From Lachnoclostridium sp. An14 (GTDB lineage Bacteria; Bacillota; Clostridia; Lachnospirales; Lachnospiraceae), in assembly GCF_002160755.1 (NCBI RefSeq), contig NZ_NFLE01000011.1, forward strand, positions 47,652 through 111,651: DNA of 64,000 bases, written 5' to 3'. Of this stretch, positions 57,327 through 64,000 are shown in pieces. The translations under genes and the position numbers were made by a program. Numbering within the stretch: the first letter of the stretch is position 1; each line of letters opens with the position of its first letter. The notes under the pieces are model-generated. The model saw nothing but the letters and a program-made list of their open reading frames with translations. It ran no database searches and had not been told where the DNA came from.

Positions 57327-59093
57327 ATGAAACAGAAAAAGAGAAACAGAGTAGCTTTGCTACTCCATTGGGCCGGAGGACATAAATTCTGGCTGTTCCT
57401 GGCTGTTCTGTTGTCGCTGATTAGCGGCCTTTGCACAATGATTCCCTATATTGGCATCTATCAGCTTATGGATGCTGGATTTGCGGGAACCTGCACAAAA
57501 GAGCTTGTCATGCGAGTGGCAATTATGATCGCTGTGGCGGTTACGCTGCGCTTTGCCTTGTTCGGCTGCTCCGGTGTTGCATCTCATAAAGGTGCTTATG
57601 GGGCGCTGTTTAAGGTTCGCTGCATGGTGGCCGATCACATGGCGAAGGTTCCGCTGGGCGCACTCAATGAGCGGCGGACAGGTGATATTAAGACCGTCTT
57701 GAATGAAGATATTGAAAAGCTGGAGCTGTTTTTGGCGCATAACCTACCTGACTTGGTTTGCTATCTGGTAGGTCCAGTAGTCATTTTCATTTATCTGCTG
57801 ACAGTCAATGTGCCTTTGGCGTTTATATCTCTGATTCCTCTTGTGGCTGCTGTTCTTGTCATGGGCATTATGTTCCGCAATACGGATGAGTTGATGGACA
57901 GAGCGAACCGTTCTATTACTTCTCTTAATTCCGTGATGATTGAATATATCAGCGGCATGAAGCTGATTAAAGCATACAACATGGGAAGTAAGTCTTTCCA
58001 GAAGTATTCCGATGCCATCCACGAAGAAAACGATATGTGGAATTTGATGTCCCGGCGTATGGGGCCTCCCTATGCGGCCTTTGTGGTTATCATTGAATGT
58101 GGGATGCTGCTGATGGTGCCTTTTGGCGGTATGTTCTTTTTAAAAGGCTCCCTAACGGCCAGCGCCTTGCTGCTGTTTGTTTATGTCGGTTCTCTGTATC
58201 TGACGGAGATCCGCCCGCTGCAAGAACTGGGGACTAATTTTGCCAATGTGCTGAACGCTGTTACTAAAACCAAAGAGATACTGGATATTCCGATTTATGA
58301 GGGTGGAACGGACTTTCCCCAAAATCATGATATTGAACTTCGGAATGTTCGGTTTTCCTATGATGGCAAGACCGATGTACTGCAAGGCGTTAATCTCAAA
58401 ATTAAAGATGGTGAACGCATGGCCCTTGTGGGACAGTCTGGTGCCGGTAAAAGTACCGTGATTGAGCTGATCTCCCGGTTCTATGATGTGCAGGAGGGCG
58501 AAGTGCTGATTGGCGGGAAAAATGTAAAAGAGCTGAACTATGAGACGATCTTGAAGAATGTTGCCATTGTCTTTCAGAAAACTTTCCTTACCCGTGACAG
58601 CGTTCTTGAAAATATCCGTATGGGCAGCAATGCCAGCCTGGAGGAAGTACGGGCGGCGGCAAGAGAGGCACAGATTGATGATTTTATCATGTCTTTGCCG
58701 GACGGTTATGATACAAAGGTTGGTAGCTTCGGTTCCCGTTTCTCTGGTGGTGAGAAACAGCGAATCGCTATCGCAAGGGCAATCTTGAAAAATTCTCCGA
58801 TTCTGATTCTTGACGAGGCCACAAGTGCTTCCGACCCTGAGAACCAGATGGAGATTGATAAGGCCATCCAAAATCTGTGCAGGGGCAAGACCGTAATTGT
58901 GGTTGCCCACCGTTTGAGTGCCTTAAAGATGTGTGACCGGGTGGCCGTGGTCGAAAACCATACAATCACCTGTGTTGGAACCCATGAAGAAGTGCGGAAG
59001 AAAAATGAGTATTACCGCAAATCGTGGGCTGATTATGAAGCGGCCCGTAACATTACCTATCAGTTGGAAGGAGGGGAACGCCATGACGGGTAA
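57327..59093 (+). CDS. ABC transporter, fused membrane and ATPase domains (YbtP/Q-like), first subunit
   Basis: 588 residues. Six membrane helices (1-320) and an ATPase with Walker A VGQSGAGKSTV, signature FSGGEKQRIAIARA, Walker B ILILDEATSASDPEN, switch AHRL. It forms a heterodimer with the overlapping next gene. In Gram-negative yersiniabactin systems, YbtP/YbtQ of this fold import the metal-siderophore; the ECF, AraC and DtxR neighbours here suggest the same type of job. Other substrates (drug export) are possible. Confidence 0.85.
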   Translation: MKQKKRNRVALLLHWAGGHKFWLFLAVLLSLISGLCTMIPYIGIYQLMDAGFAGTCTKELVMRVAIMIAVAVTLRFALFGCSGVASHKGAYGALFKVRCMVADHMAKVPLGALNERRTGDIKTVLNEDIEKLELFLAHNLPDLVCYLVGPVVIFIYLLTVNVPLAFISLIPLVAAVLVMGIMFRNTDELMDRANRSITSLNSVMIEYISGMKLIKAYNMGSKSFQKYSDAIHEENDMWNLMSRRMGPPYAAFVVIIECGMLLMVPFGGMFFLKGSLTASALLLFVYVGSLYLTEIRPLQELGTNFANVLNAVTKTKEILDIPIYEGGTDFPQNHDIELRNVRFSYDGKTDVLQGVNLKIKDGERMALVGQSGAGKSTVIELISRFYDVQEGEVLIGGKNVKELNYETILKNVAIVFQKTFLTRDSVLENIRMGSNASLEEVRAAAREAQIDDFIMSLPDGYDTKVGSFGSRFSGGEKQRIAIARAILKNSPILILDEATSASDPENQMEIDKAIQNLCRGKTVIVVAHRLSALKMCDRVAVVENHTITCVGTHEEVRKKNEYYRKSWADYEAARNITYQLEGGERHDG

Positions 59094-60792
59094 AGAGGTG
59101 TTGAAGAAAAACAAAAACTTTTACATTGGTGTAATTGCAACGGTTCTGGAGGGCCTGCTTTCCGGCAGTCTGTTCATGCTGCTGTATTTTACGATGCTGT
59201 CCCTTTGGTCTGGAGAATTTAATATGAATCGCTCCCTGATGCTCACGGGAGTGCTTGCAGTCATTTTTCTGCTTCGTATCCTGATTTACAGCTTCGGTTA
59301 TACACGGGCGCAGATTGGCGGTGCGGAAGTAAGCAAAAACATCCGGCTGTTTATGGGTGATAAGATCAAACGGATTCCTCTGTCCCGGTTTACCCAGGGG
59401 CAGACAGGCGATTACATCAACACGATCACCAGCGATGTCAATAACTACGAAAAAATACTGACCCATAAAATCGGGGATCTGGCAAAGAGCATTTCCCTGT
59501 CCCTCATGCTGATTGTGTTTGTTATGACCTTCTATGTTCCGGCGGGTATTGTCCTTCTGGTAGCCGATCTGCTGCTCATTCCGGCGCTGTGGCTGTCTTT
59601 CCGCATGGTACGCAAATATGGCAACGAAAAAAATGATATTTGCGCGGAAAATGTCAGTAGCATTGTGGAATATGTTTCCGGCATTCAGACCTTCCGGGCC
59701 TATGGTGTCGGAGGTACAAAGAATAAAACTGTCACTAAGGCAATGAAAGACTTCTGCGACATCAGCTTTGTGTATGAGGCAAAGGTATTGCCTATTGGCG
59801 CTGTTTTAGGCATCCTGATCTGGCTGAGTTGCCCTCTTATCATTTGGATGGCTTATGGCCCGTGGGCAGCCGGAACATTGGACACGGTTTCCTATCTGCT
59901 GATTTGTATGCTGCCGATATTCTGTGCAAAGCTGGCAAACAGCATCTTTATTGATTTGACCAGCTATAAAAACCTGATGATCTCCAAAAACAAAATCCTG
60001 GGTGTTATGAACGAACCAGAGGAAACTGGCAGTATGGAGCCGCTTCAAACGGCCACCCATGAAATCACCTTCGACAGTGTGGACTTCTCGTATGTACCCG
60101 GAGAGCCGGTGCTGAAACACGCCACCTTTACGGTGCCAGACCAGAAGCTCACGGCCATTGTCGGGGACTCCGGTTCCGGCAAATCCACCATTCTGAACCT
60201 GATTGCAAAATACTACGAGGCGAATGGAGGAACCATTTCAATCGGAGGCAAACCGATTAACCATGTGGCCGCAGAGCGTGTACTGGAACAAATCTCTATG
60301 GTAGATCAGGATGTATTTCTCTTTGATGATACCATTCGTGAGAACATCCGGCACGCTCGTCCCAATGCCACGGACGAGGAAATCGAGGCTGCCTGCCGGG
60401 AGGCTAATTGTGACGGCTTCATCCGCAAAATGGAAAAAGGATACGATACGCCGACTGGCGAGAACGGAAACCTTCTTTCTGGCGGTGAGCGTCAGCGGAT
60501 TTCAATCGCCCGCGCTATTCTGAAAAACAGCCCGATTCTGCTTTTGGATGAAGCAACGGCGTCCCTTGACATCGAGAACGAGCTGGCAGTAAAGCAGGCC
60601 ATCGCCAATCTGCTGAAAGAGAAAAAGACTGTGGTAATGATTGCTCATACCCTTTCCATCGTCAAAAATGCAGATCAAATCCTTGTGGTATCTGACGGAA
60701 AGATTGCTGAAGCCGGTACTCACGATGAATTGCTGGCTAAAGGCGGAAAGTATGCGGCCATGTGGAACGCCGAACAAAAATTATCTGCATAA
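59083..60792 (+). CDS. ABC transporter, fused membrane and ATPase domains (YbtP/Q-like), second subunit
   Basis: 569 residues from MTGKEVLKKNKNFYIGVIAT (GGAAGGAGG upstream; overlaps the first subunit by 11 bases). Six membrane helices, then Walker A VGDSGSGKSTIL, signature LSGGERQRISIARA, Walker B ILLLDEATASLDIEN, switch AHTLS. The switch His is present in both subunits. Full length and intact; pairs with 57327-59093. Confidence 0.87.
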   Translation: MTGKEVLKKNKNFYIGVIATVLEGLLSGSLFMLLYFTMLSLWSGEFNMNRSLMLTGVLAVIFLLRILIYSFGYTRAQIGGAEVSKNIRLFMGDKIKRIPLSRFTQGQTGDYINTITSDVNNYEKILTHKIGDLAKSISLSLMLIVFVMTFYVPAGIVLLVADLLLIPALWLSFRMVRKYGNEKNDICAENVSSIVEYVSGIQTFRAYGVGGTKNKTVTKAMKDFCDISFVYEAKVLPIGAVLGILIWLSCPLIIWMAYGPWAAGTLDTVSYLLICMLPIFCAKLANSIFIDLTSYKNLMISKNKILGVMNEPEETGSMEPLQTATHEITFDSVDFSYVPGEPVLKHATFTVPDQKLTAIVGDSGSGKSTILNLIAKYYEANGGTISIGGKPINHVAAERVLEQISMVDQDVFLFDDTIRENIRHARPNATDEEIEAACREANCDGFIRKMEKGYDTPTGENGNLLSGGERQRISIARAILKNSPILLLDEATASLDIENELAVKQAIANLLKEKKTVVMIAHTLSIVKNADQILVVSDGKIAEAGTHDELLAKGGKYAAMWNAEQKLSA

Positions 60793-60803
60793 GGGAGGTC
60801 TTA

Positions 60804-61175
60804 ATGAAACTTCATGCGTCCGGGGAGGACTACCTGGAAACCATCCTTGTTCTCCAAAAGAAACTCGGTATGGTGCGCTCCGTAGATGTAGCCCGGCACA
60901 TGGAGGTGTCAAAGCCCAGTGTGTGCCATGCAGTGGCTACCTTGCGGGACGGCGGCTTTCTTACGATGGACAAGGATCACTTTCTCCATCTGACCGATGT
61001 GGGCCGCGAGGTAGCCGAAAAAATCTACGAGCGCCATTGCTTTTTTACCGAGCAGCTTATCGCCGCAGGCGTTGATCCAAAAACTGCGGAGGCTGACGCC
61101 TGCCGGATTGAACACATCATCAGCGATGAGAGCTTTTCGCGGTTGAAAGAGGCAGCCGCACAAGAGCAAGAATAA
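60804..61175 (+). CDS. DtxR/MntR-like metal-dependent repressor
   Basis: 123 residues from MKLHASGEDYLETILVLQKK with AGGGAGG upstream, 11 bases after the ABC gene. The winged helix (MVRSVDVARHMEVSKPSVCH; LRDGGFLTMDKDHFLHLTDV) and the dimer/metal helices with HCFFTEQLIAAGVD, DACRIEHIISDESF match the DtxR/MntR group. The SH3-like tail of the long DtxR type is absent. It presumably represses the ECF/ABC operon when metal is plentiful. This makes metal or metallophore traffic the best guess for the operon. Confidence 0.85.
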   Translation: MKLHASGEDYLETILVLQKKLGMVRSVDVARHMEVSKPSVCHAVATLRDGGFLTMDKDHFLHLTDVGREVAEKIYERHCFFTEQLIAAGVDPKTAEADACRIEHIISDESFSRLKEAAAQEQE

Positions 61176-61221
61176 ACCGAATAAGCCAAGCTATCCTGCC
61201 CCGCCAGACGGGGAAAGAAAA

Positions 61222-61372
61222 AACCGTTGCAGGGCAGATAGTTTTGTGCGCCCATAATGGATTTTCGGGGTACTGCGGCGGTTTTGAGTAACATCAAGGC
61301 CGCCGTTCCTTATGCCCTCGACAAAGGAGTGACGCCCATACGCTGACACGGCGGCTTTAGGAGGGAGCCGCT
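61222..61372 (+). promoter_or_regulatory. Candidate cis-regulatory leader RNA, copy C
   Basis: P1 at 61276-61307 (13 pairs, loop GTAACA) and P2 at 61350-61372 with AGGAGGGA in the loop, ending at the start codon of leader ORF C. Between them GTGACGCCCATACGCTGACAC replaces the GATGACGACCACACGCT of copies A and B. It lies on the plus strand after the dtxR-like gene, in another element (E5), which shows that the motif is not local duplication only. Confidence 0.65.
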
Positions 61373-61486
61373 ATGAAAGAACTTGCCCGCCGACAAATTC
61401 AGACGATATTTGCACTATCGTCAAAAAAAGCCCAGCCACCGAACCGGCCCCGTCTGGCAGCCAGTGCGAAAATTGTCACAATGTAA
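61373..61486 (+). CDS. Leader ORF C, KKAxPxNR micropeptide
   Basis: 37 codons from MKELARRQIQTIFALSS. It contains SKKAQPPNR, aligned with SKKAYPLNR and PKKAQPLNR of copies A and B. The ribosome site AGGAGGGAG lies in the P2 loop. A terminator follows (61502-61539), then sigma-like gene 61654-62067. The conservation across two elements supports a real product. Confidence 0.6.
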   Translation: MKELARRQIQTIFALSSKKAQPPNRPRLAASAKIVTM

Positions 61487-61501
61487 CTGAATACCGTGTT
61501 T

Positions 61502-61539
61502 TTTGCGCTCGAATAGCTTCATGCTGTCCGGGCGTTTTT
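61502..61539 (+). terminator. Terminator between leader ORF C and the sigma-like gene
   Basis: CGCTCG pairs with CGGGCG (one T-G) enclosing AGC/GCT, followed by TTTTTT. It has less stem than copies A and B but stands in the same place. Confidence 0.6.
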
Positions 61540-61560
61540 TCATACCTATGGGGCCGGAAC

Positions 61561-61642
61561 ATCGGGCCAACATGGCCCGAACCCTGTCCCCGGTGCCGTT
61601 CCCCGCCGCCCCGTTCAGATTTTCCCGCAAAAATCTGAACGG
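61561..61642 (+). promoter_or_regulatory. Hairpins before the ribosome site of the first E5 sigma-like gene
   Basis: TCGGGCCA/TGGCCCGA (61561-61579) and GTTCAGATTTT/AAAATCTGAAC (61613-61641). The second ends right before GGAGGAAAGG. Sigma-like genes A and B also have a strong hairpin just upstream of their ribosome sites. Confidence 0.5.
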
Positions 61643-61653
61643 AGGAAAGGCAG

Positions 61654-62067
61654 ATGGAAGTCACCATCAATTACAACGGACAAGCTGTGGCCGTGGAGGT
61701 CACGCTGGAAGTCTATGAATTTCTTGACCGGGCCGACCACAAAGCCGAGAACCTGTCCCATGAGCAGCGGCGGCACTGGGATGGCCGGGAGTTTGACGAA
61801 TACATAGTTGCCACCGAGGGCGTGGGTATCTACGGCGAAACGCCGGAGGATTACCTGTGCCGCATGGAAACGCTGGGCGAGCTGATGGCCGTCCTGGACA
61901 CCTGCACCGAGACCCAGCGCCGCCGGTTCCTGCTCTATGCCCTGGACGGGCTGAGTTTTTCGGAGATCGCTGCCCTGTGCGGCTGCTCCAAGAGTTCGGT
62001 GCAAGGCTCCATTGAAGCGGTCAGAAAAATTTTCAAAAAAATTTTGAGAAACCACCCATACGAATGA
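61654..62067 (+). CDS. Sigma-70 family region-4 regulator, first of four in E5
   Basis: 137 residues from MEVTINYNGQAVAVEVTLEV. The N-terminal domain (VYEFLDRADHKAENLSHEQR) is like that of the E3 gene at 4685-5080, and the C-terminal HTH is TCTETQRRRFLLYALDGLSF then CGCSKSSVQGSIEAVRKIF. GGAGGAAAGG precedes it. It follows the attenuator module and heads the sigma array. Probably controls the mobilization genes. Confidence 0.8.
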   Translation: MEVTINYNGQAVAVEVTLEVYEFLDRADHKAENLSHEQRRHWDGREFDEYIVATEGVGIYGETPEDYLCRMETLGELMAVLDTCTETQRRRFLLYALDGLSFSEIAALCGCSKSSVQGSIEAVRKIFKKILRNHPYE

Positions 62068-62170
62068 CCCCTTTTCGGGCTACCAAGTGAAAGGGATTGT
62101 TTCCCTTATCCCAGCGGGAGGCGGACAGCGGACAAGCTGCCCGCCTCTCCCATTTTCAGGAGGTAAGCCT

Positions 62171-62623
62171 ATGAAAACCATCAATCTGCGGTGGATTTAT
62201 CCCCACTACCGGCACAACGAGTTTGTGGAGGTCAGCGATGAGGTCTGGGAGGCCATACAGCAGGCCCAGCGCGAGATGAACAACTATGAGCGCCGGAAGG
62301 TCTACCACCGCGCCTACTACTCCCTGGACGCATATAGCTGGACGGAGAACTACGCGCTGGAACACGGGAGATCGCCGGAGGAAATCCTTTTGGAGCGCGA
62401 GGAACGGGCCGCCCGCTTGCGGCTGGTTGCCGCCTTGCCGGAGGCACTGTCTCATACCACTCCAACCCAGGCCCGCCGTGTCCGGGCCTACTACATCGCC
62501 GGTATCAACCAGCCGAAAATTGCCCGGATGGAGGGCGTACACAGCAGCAAGGTCAGCATTGCCATCCGGCGGGGCCTGCGGAATATGCGCCGCTGCTATG
62601 ACGGCCTTTTCCCGTCAGAATGA
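62171..62623 (+). CDS. Sigma-like regulator, second of four in E5
   Basis: 150 residues from MKTINLRWIYPHYRHNEFVE, AGGAGG upstream. A common N-terminal block (FVEVSDEVWEAIQQAQREMN), the YYSLDAYSWTENYALEHGRSPE motif, and a C-terminal HTH (TTPTQARRVRAYYIAGINQP; GVHSSKVSIAIRRGLRNMRR). The genes at 62634 and 63092 share this plan. The protein lacks a clear sigma region 2, so it may act as a DNA-binding regulator rather than a complete sigma factor. Confidence 0.72.
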   Translation: MKTINLRWIYPHYRHNEFVEVSDEVWEAIQQAQREMNNYERRKVYHRAYYSLDAYSWTENYALEHGRSPEEILLEREERAARLRLVAALPEALSHTTPTQARRVRAYYIAGINQPKIARMEGVHSSKVSIAIRRGLRNMRRCYDGLFPSE

Positions 62624-62633
62624 GGGCGGGCCT

Positions 62634-63095
62634 ATGCAGACCATCAACCTCAAGCAATATTATCCGTTCTGCACTGAGGACACCTTTGTGGAGGTGTCGG
62701 ATGAAATCGCCGAGGCGTTCCTGCTGGACAAGCGGGCCGAGGCCGCCAGGGAACGCAAGATGTACCGCTACAAGGCGTTTTACTCCCTTGACTGCAATGA
62801 TGGGATTGAGAACGCCGCCATCGGCTGGGCGCAGCCATCGCCGGAGGATTGCCTGATGGAAAAGGAGGCGCAGGCCGAATATGCCGAACTGCTCCGGCGG
62901 CTCTATGAGGCCATTTCCTCTCTGCCCCCAACGCAGGCCCGCCGCGTCCATGCCCGGTATATGCTGGGGATGAAAGTGAAGGACATTGCTGCGATGGAGG
63001 GTATTACCCCATCCCAGGCGGGGAAGTCCATCCATGCGGCGCTCCGGCGGCTGCGCCGGTACTTCATACGCCGGAAATGGACAAGCGGCCTATGA
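62634..63095 (+). CDS. Sigma-like regulator, third of four in E5
   Basis: 153 residues from MQTINLKQYYPFCTEDTFVE. Same architecture: EVSDEIAEAFLLDKRAEAAR, YSLDCNDGIENAAIGWAQPS, C-terminal HTH LPPTQARRVHARYMLGMKVK then GITPSQAGKSIHAALRRLRR. It starts 11 bases after the preceding stop and its end overlaps the fourth gene by 4 bases (ATGA), so translation is coupled. Confidence 0.72.
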   Translation: MQTINLKQYYPFCTEDTFVEVSDEIAEAFLLDKRAEAARERKMYRYKAFYSLDCNDGIENAAIGWAQPSPEDCLMEKEAQAEYAELLRRLYEAISSLPPTQARRVHARYMLGMKVKDIAAMEGITPSQAGKSIHAALRRLRRYFIRRKWTSGL

Positions 63096-63631
63096 AAACC
63101 CTCAACCTGAAAAAATACTACTACCCGATTTGTAAGAAAGACACCTTTGTGGAAGTGCCGGACGAAGTGGCAGACGCCATTGTGGAGGCAAGCCGCGCAG
63201 AGGATGCGAATGACGCCAAACAGCACTATCACTGTTACTCTCTGGACGCATCCCCCGGCATGGAAAACCATTTCCCGGAGCAGGCTGTTTCCCCGGAGGA
63301 TATTCTGATGGAGAAGGTAACGGAACGGGAACAGGAGGCCGCACGCGCCCTGATGATGGAACGGCTCCGGGAGGCCCTTGCCACCCTGACGCCCCGGCAG
63401 GCGAGCTGCCTTCACGCCCGGTTTTGGGAGGGCAAGCAGTTTAAGGAGATTGCCGAGGCCGAAGGCTTCACGACATCAGCAGCCATTGTCACGGTTCGCA
63501 ACGCCATTATCAAGTTACAGAAATATTATATCAAGCGCGGCTGGATGAAGCCGCCAAAGGAGAAAACGATATGCACAAAGAAATCACCACCCAAGCGAAA
63601 CAGAAAAAAGACGAGCGCGAAGAAGTCCTGA
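63092..63631 (+). CDS. Sigma-like regulator, fourth of four in E5
   Basis: 179 residues from MKTLNLKKYYYPICKKDTFV. EVPDEVADAIVEASRAEDAN, HCYSLDASPGMENHFPEQAV, HTH LTPRQASCLHARFWEGKQFK then GFTTSAAIVTVRNAIIKLQK. The last 30 residues are very basic (KKSPPKRNRKKTSAKKS) and overlap the DUF3847 gene. The start depends on coupling with the previous gene since the ribosome site is weak. Confidence 0.72.
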   Translation: MKTLNLKKYYYPICKKDTFVEVPDEVADAIVEASRAEDANDAKQHYHCYSLDASPGMENHFPEQAVSPEDILMEKVTEREQEAARALMMERLREALATLTPRQASCLHARFWEGKQFKEIAEAEGFTTSAAIVTVRNAIIKLQKYYIKRGWMKPPKEKTICTKKSPPKRNRKKTSAKKS

Positions 63632-63867
63632 AGGAAATCCGGCAGCTTGAGAACCGCCAGAAGATTTTGGAGAACAAGCAGCGCAATGAGGAACGCAAGG
63701 CCCGCACCCGCCGCCTGATTGAGCGCGGGGCCATTTTGGAGGGCATTTTCCCTCTGGCCCCCGGCCTTCCCGGCGTAGAGGTCAAGGCGTTCCTGATTGC
63801 CCTGTCCCATCTTCCGGGGGCGGCGGAACTGGCCGCAAAACTGCCGAAATCCGGGGACAAGCCGTAA
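63571..63867 (+). CDS. DUF3847 family protein
   Basis: 98 residues from MHKEITTQAKQKKDEREEVL. A coiled coil (about 8-48) leads to NEERKARTRRLIERGAILEG, the DUF3847 signature, then a hydrophobic helix. AAAGGAG precedes the ATG. It overlaps the fourth sigma-like gene by 61 bases. DUF3847 proteins usually stand beside MobA/MobL relaxases. Here the relaxase 41696-43132 would be next to it before the inversion, just across oriT. Confidence 0.75.
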   Translation: MHKEITTQAKQKKDEREEVLKEIRQLENRQKILENKQRNEERKARTRRLIERGAILEGIFPLAPGLPGVEVKAFLIALSHLPGAAELAAKLPKSGDKP

Positions 63868-63888
63868 GTCCCTTGTTTACAAGGGCGC
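63860..63888 (-). other. Probable other half of the E5 oriT
   Basis: On the minus strand GCGCCCTTGTAAACAAGG continues as GACTTACGGC. Joined behind ATAAGTGCGCCCT (43302-43314) it gives a complete origin with a second hairpin CCCTTGT/ACAAGGG. It abuts RIT sequence at 63882. Confidence 0.6.
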
Positions 63889-64000
63889 ATTATCCGAGAT
63901 TTTCAATTATCCGGGGAAATTTTCGAATAGAGCCCATATAAAAGGCTTTCAAAGAAATTTCCTCGGATAATGTAACAGCTATTTTAGAAAATCCGGCAAC
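63882..64000 (-). mobile_element. End of a second RIT copy, inverted, cut by the window edge
   Basis: From ATTATCCGAG (63889) to CTCGGATAAT (63971) this is the exact reverse complement of the right end of the first copy (46455-46537). It continues into the last codons of the third trio gene on the minus strand (stop at 63979-63981). The rest should follow beyond the window. Confidence 0.9.

Overview
The window looks like gut Firmicutes DNA of the class Clostridia (Lachnospiraceae/Oscillospiraceae type), judged from the TnpV/TnpW/Maff2/CD1107-type mobile-element families, large serine recombinases, strong AGGAGG ribosome sites and roughly 50-55% GC. Almost everything is accessory DNA. I see no rRNA, tRNA, CRISPR array or housekeeping locus. 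The window is a stack of nested mobile elements.

Layout. (1) 1 to about 3645: the right part of a small element (E1, + strand) with the tail of a Cfr/RlmN-type 23S rRNA methyltransferase, a sigma-like gene, an HTH gene, a structured non-coding stretch, tnpW and a serine recombinase. E1 interrupts the serine integrase gene of the next element. (2) About 3640-38540 (- strand): a Tn1549-like integrative conjugative element (E3). From its integrase end it carries tnpW, regulators, a drug-efflux island (ABC, MFS, MATE, with MerR/TetR), an XRE regulator split by an IS1182-family IS, a MOBP-type relaxase, MobC, a 2643-residue helicase/methylase protein, TopB, and the type IV transfer genes (NlpC/P60 lysin, VirB4, PrgI, VirB6-like, Maff2 pilin-like, VirD4). 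(3) virD4 is broken. Its C-terminal part lies at 37718-38539 (-) and a central part at 50303-50970 (+). (4) A mobilizable element E5 (38540-43330 plus 50971-63881) carries its own MOBQ relaxase, replication genes, a serine recombinase, an ECF/ABC/DtxR transport operon that looks like a metallophore system, and a run of four sigma-like genes. (5) Element E4 (46545 to about 50300) has a second MOBQ relaxase and a primase-helicase. (6) A Recombinase-In-Trio (RIT) element occupies 43331-46544, and the end of a second, inverted copy closes the window (63882-64000).

The two virD4 pieces rejoin in frame, to the base, if the segment between the two inverted RIT copies is flipped back. The same flip makes all E5 genes co-oriented and rebuilds a plausible MOBQ oriT at the RIT insertion point. 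I therefore read the present order as an inversion between RIT copies, or an assembly join at that repeat.

The most interesting regulatory signal is a module seen three times: a leader RNA with a covarying 13-bp hairpin and a second hairpin that holds the Shine-Dalgarno sequence, a 37-40 codon ORF with the motif KKAxPxNR, an intrinsic terminator, then a sigma-like gene. Each copy follows a cargo transport gene block. A separate leader-peptide/terminator attenuator precedes the MATE gene. I suggest that cargo expression or translation stress is coupled to element sigma-factor expression in this way.
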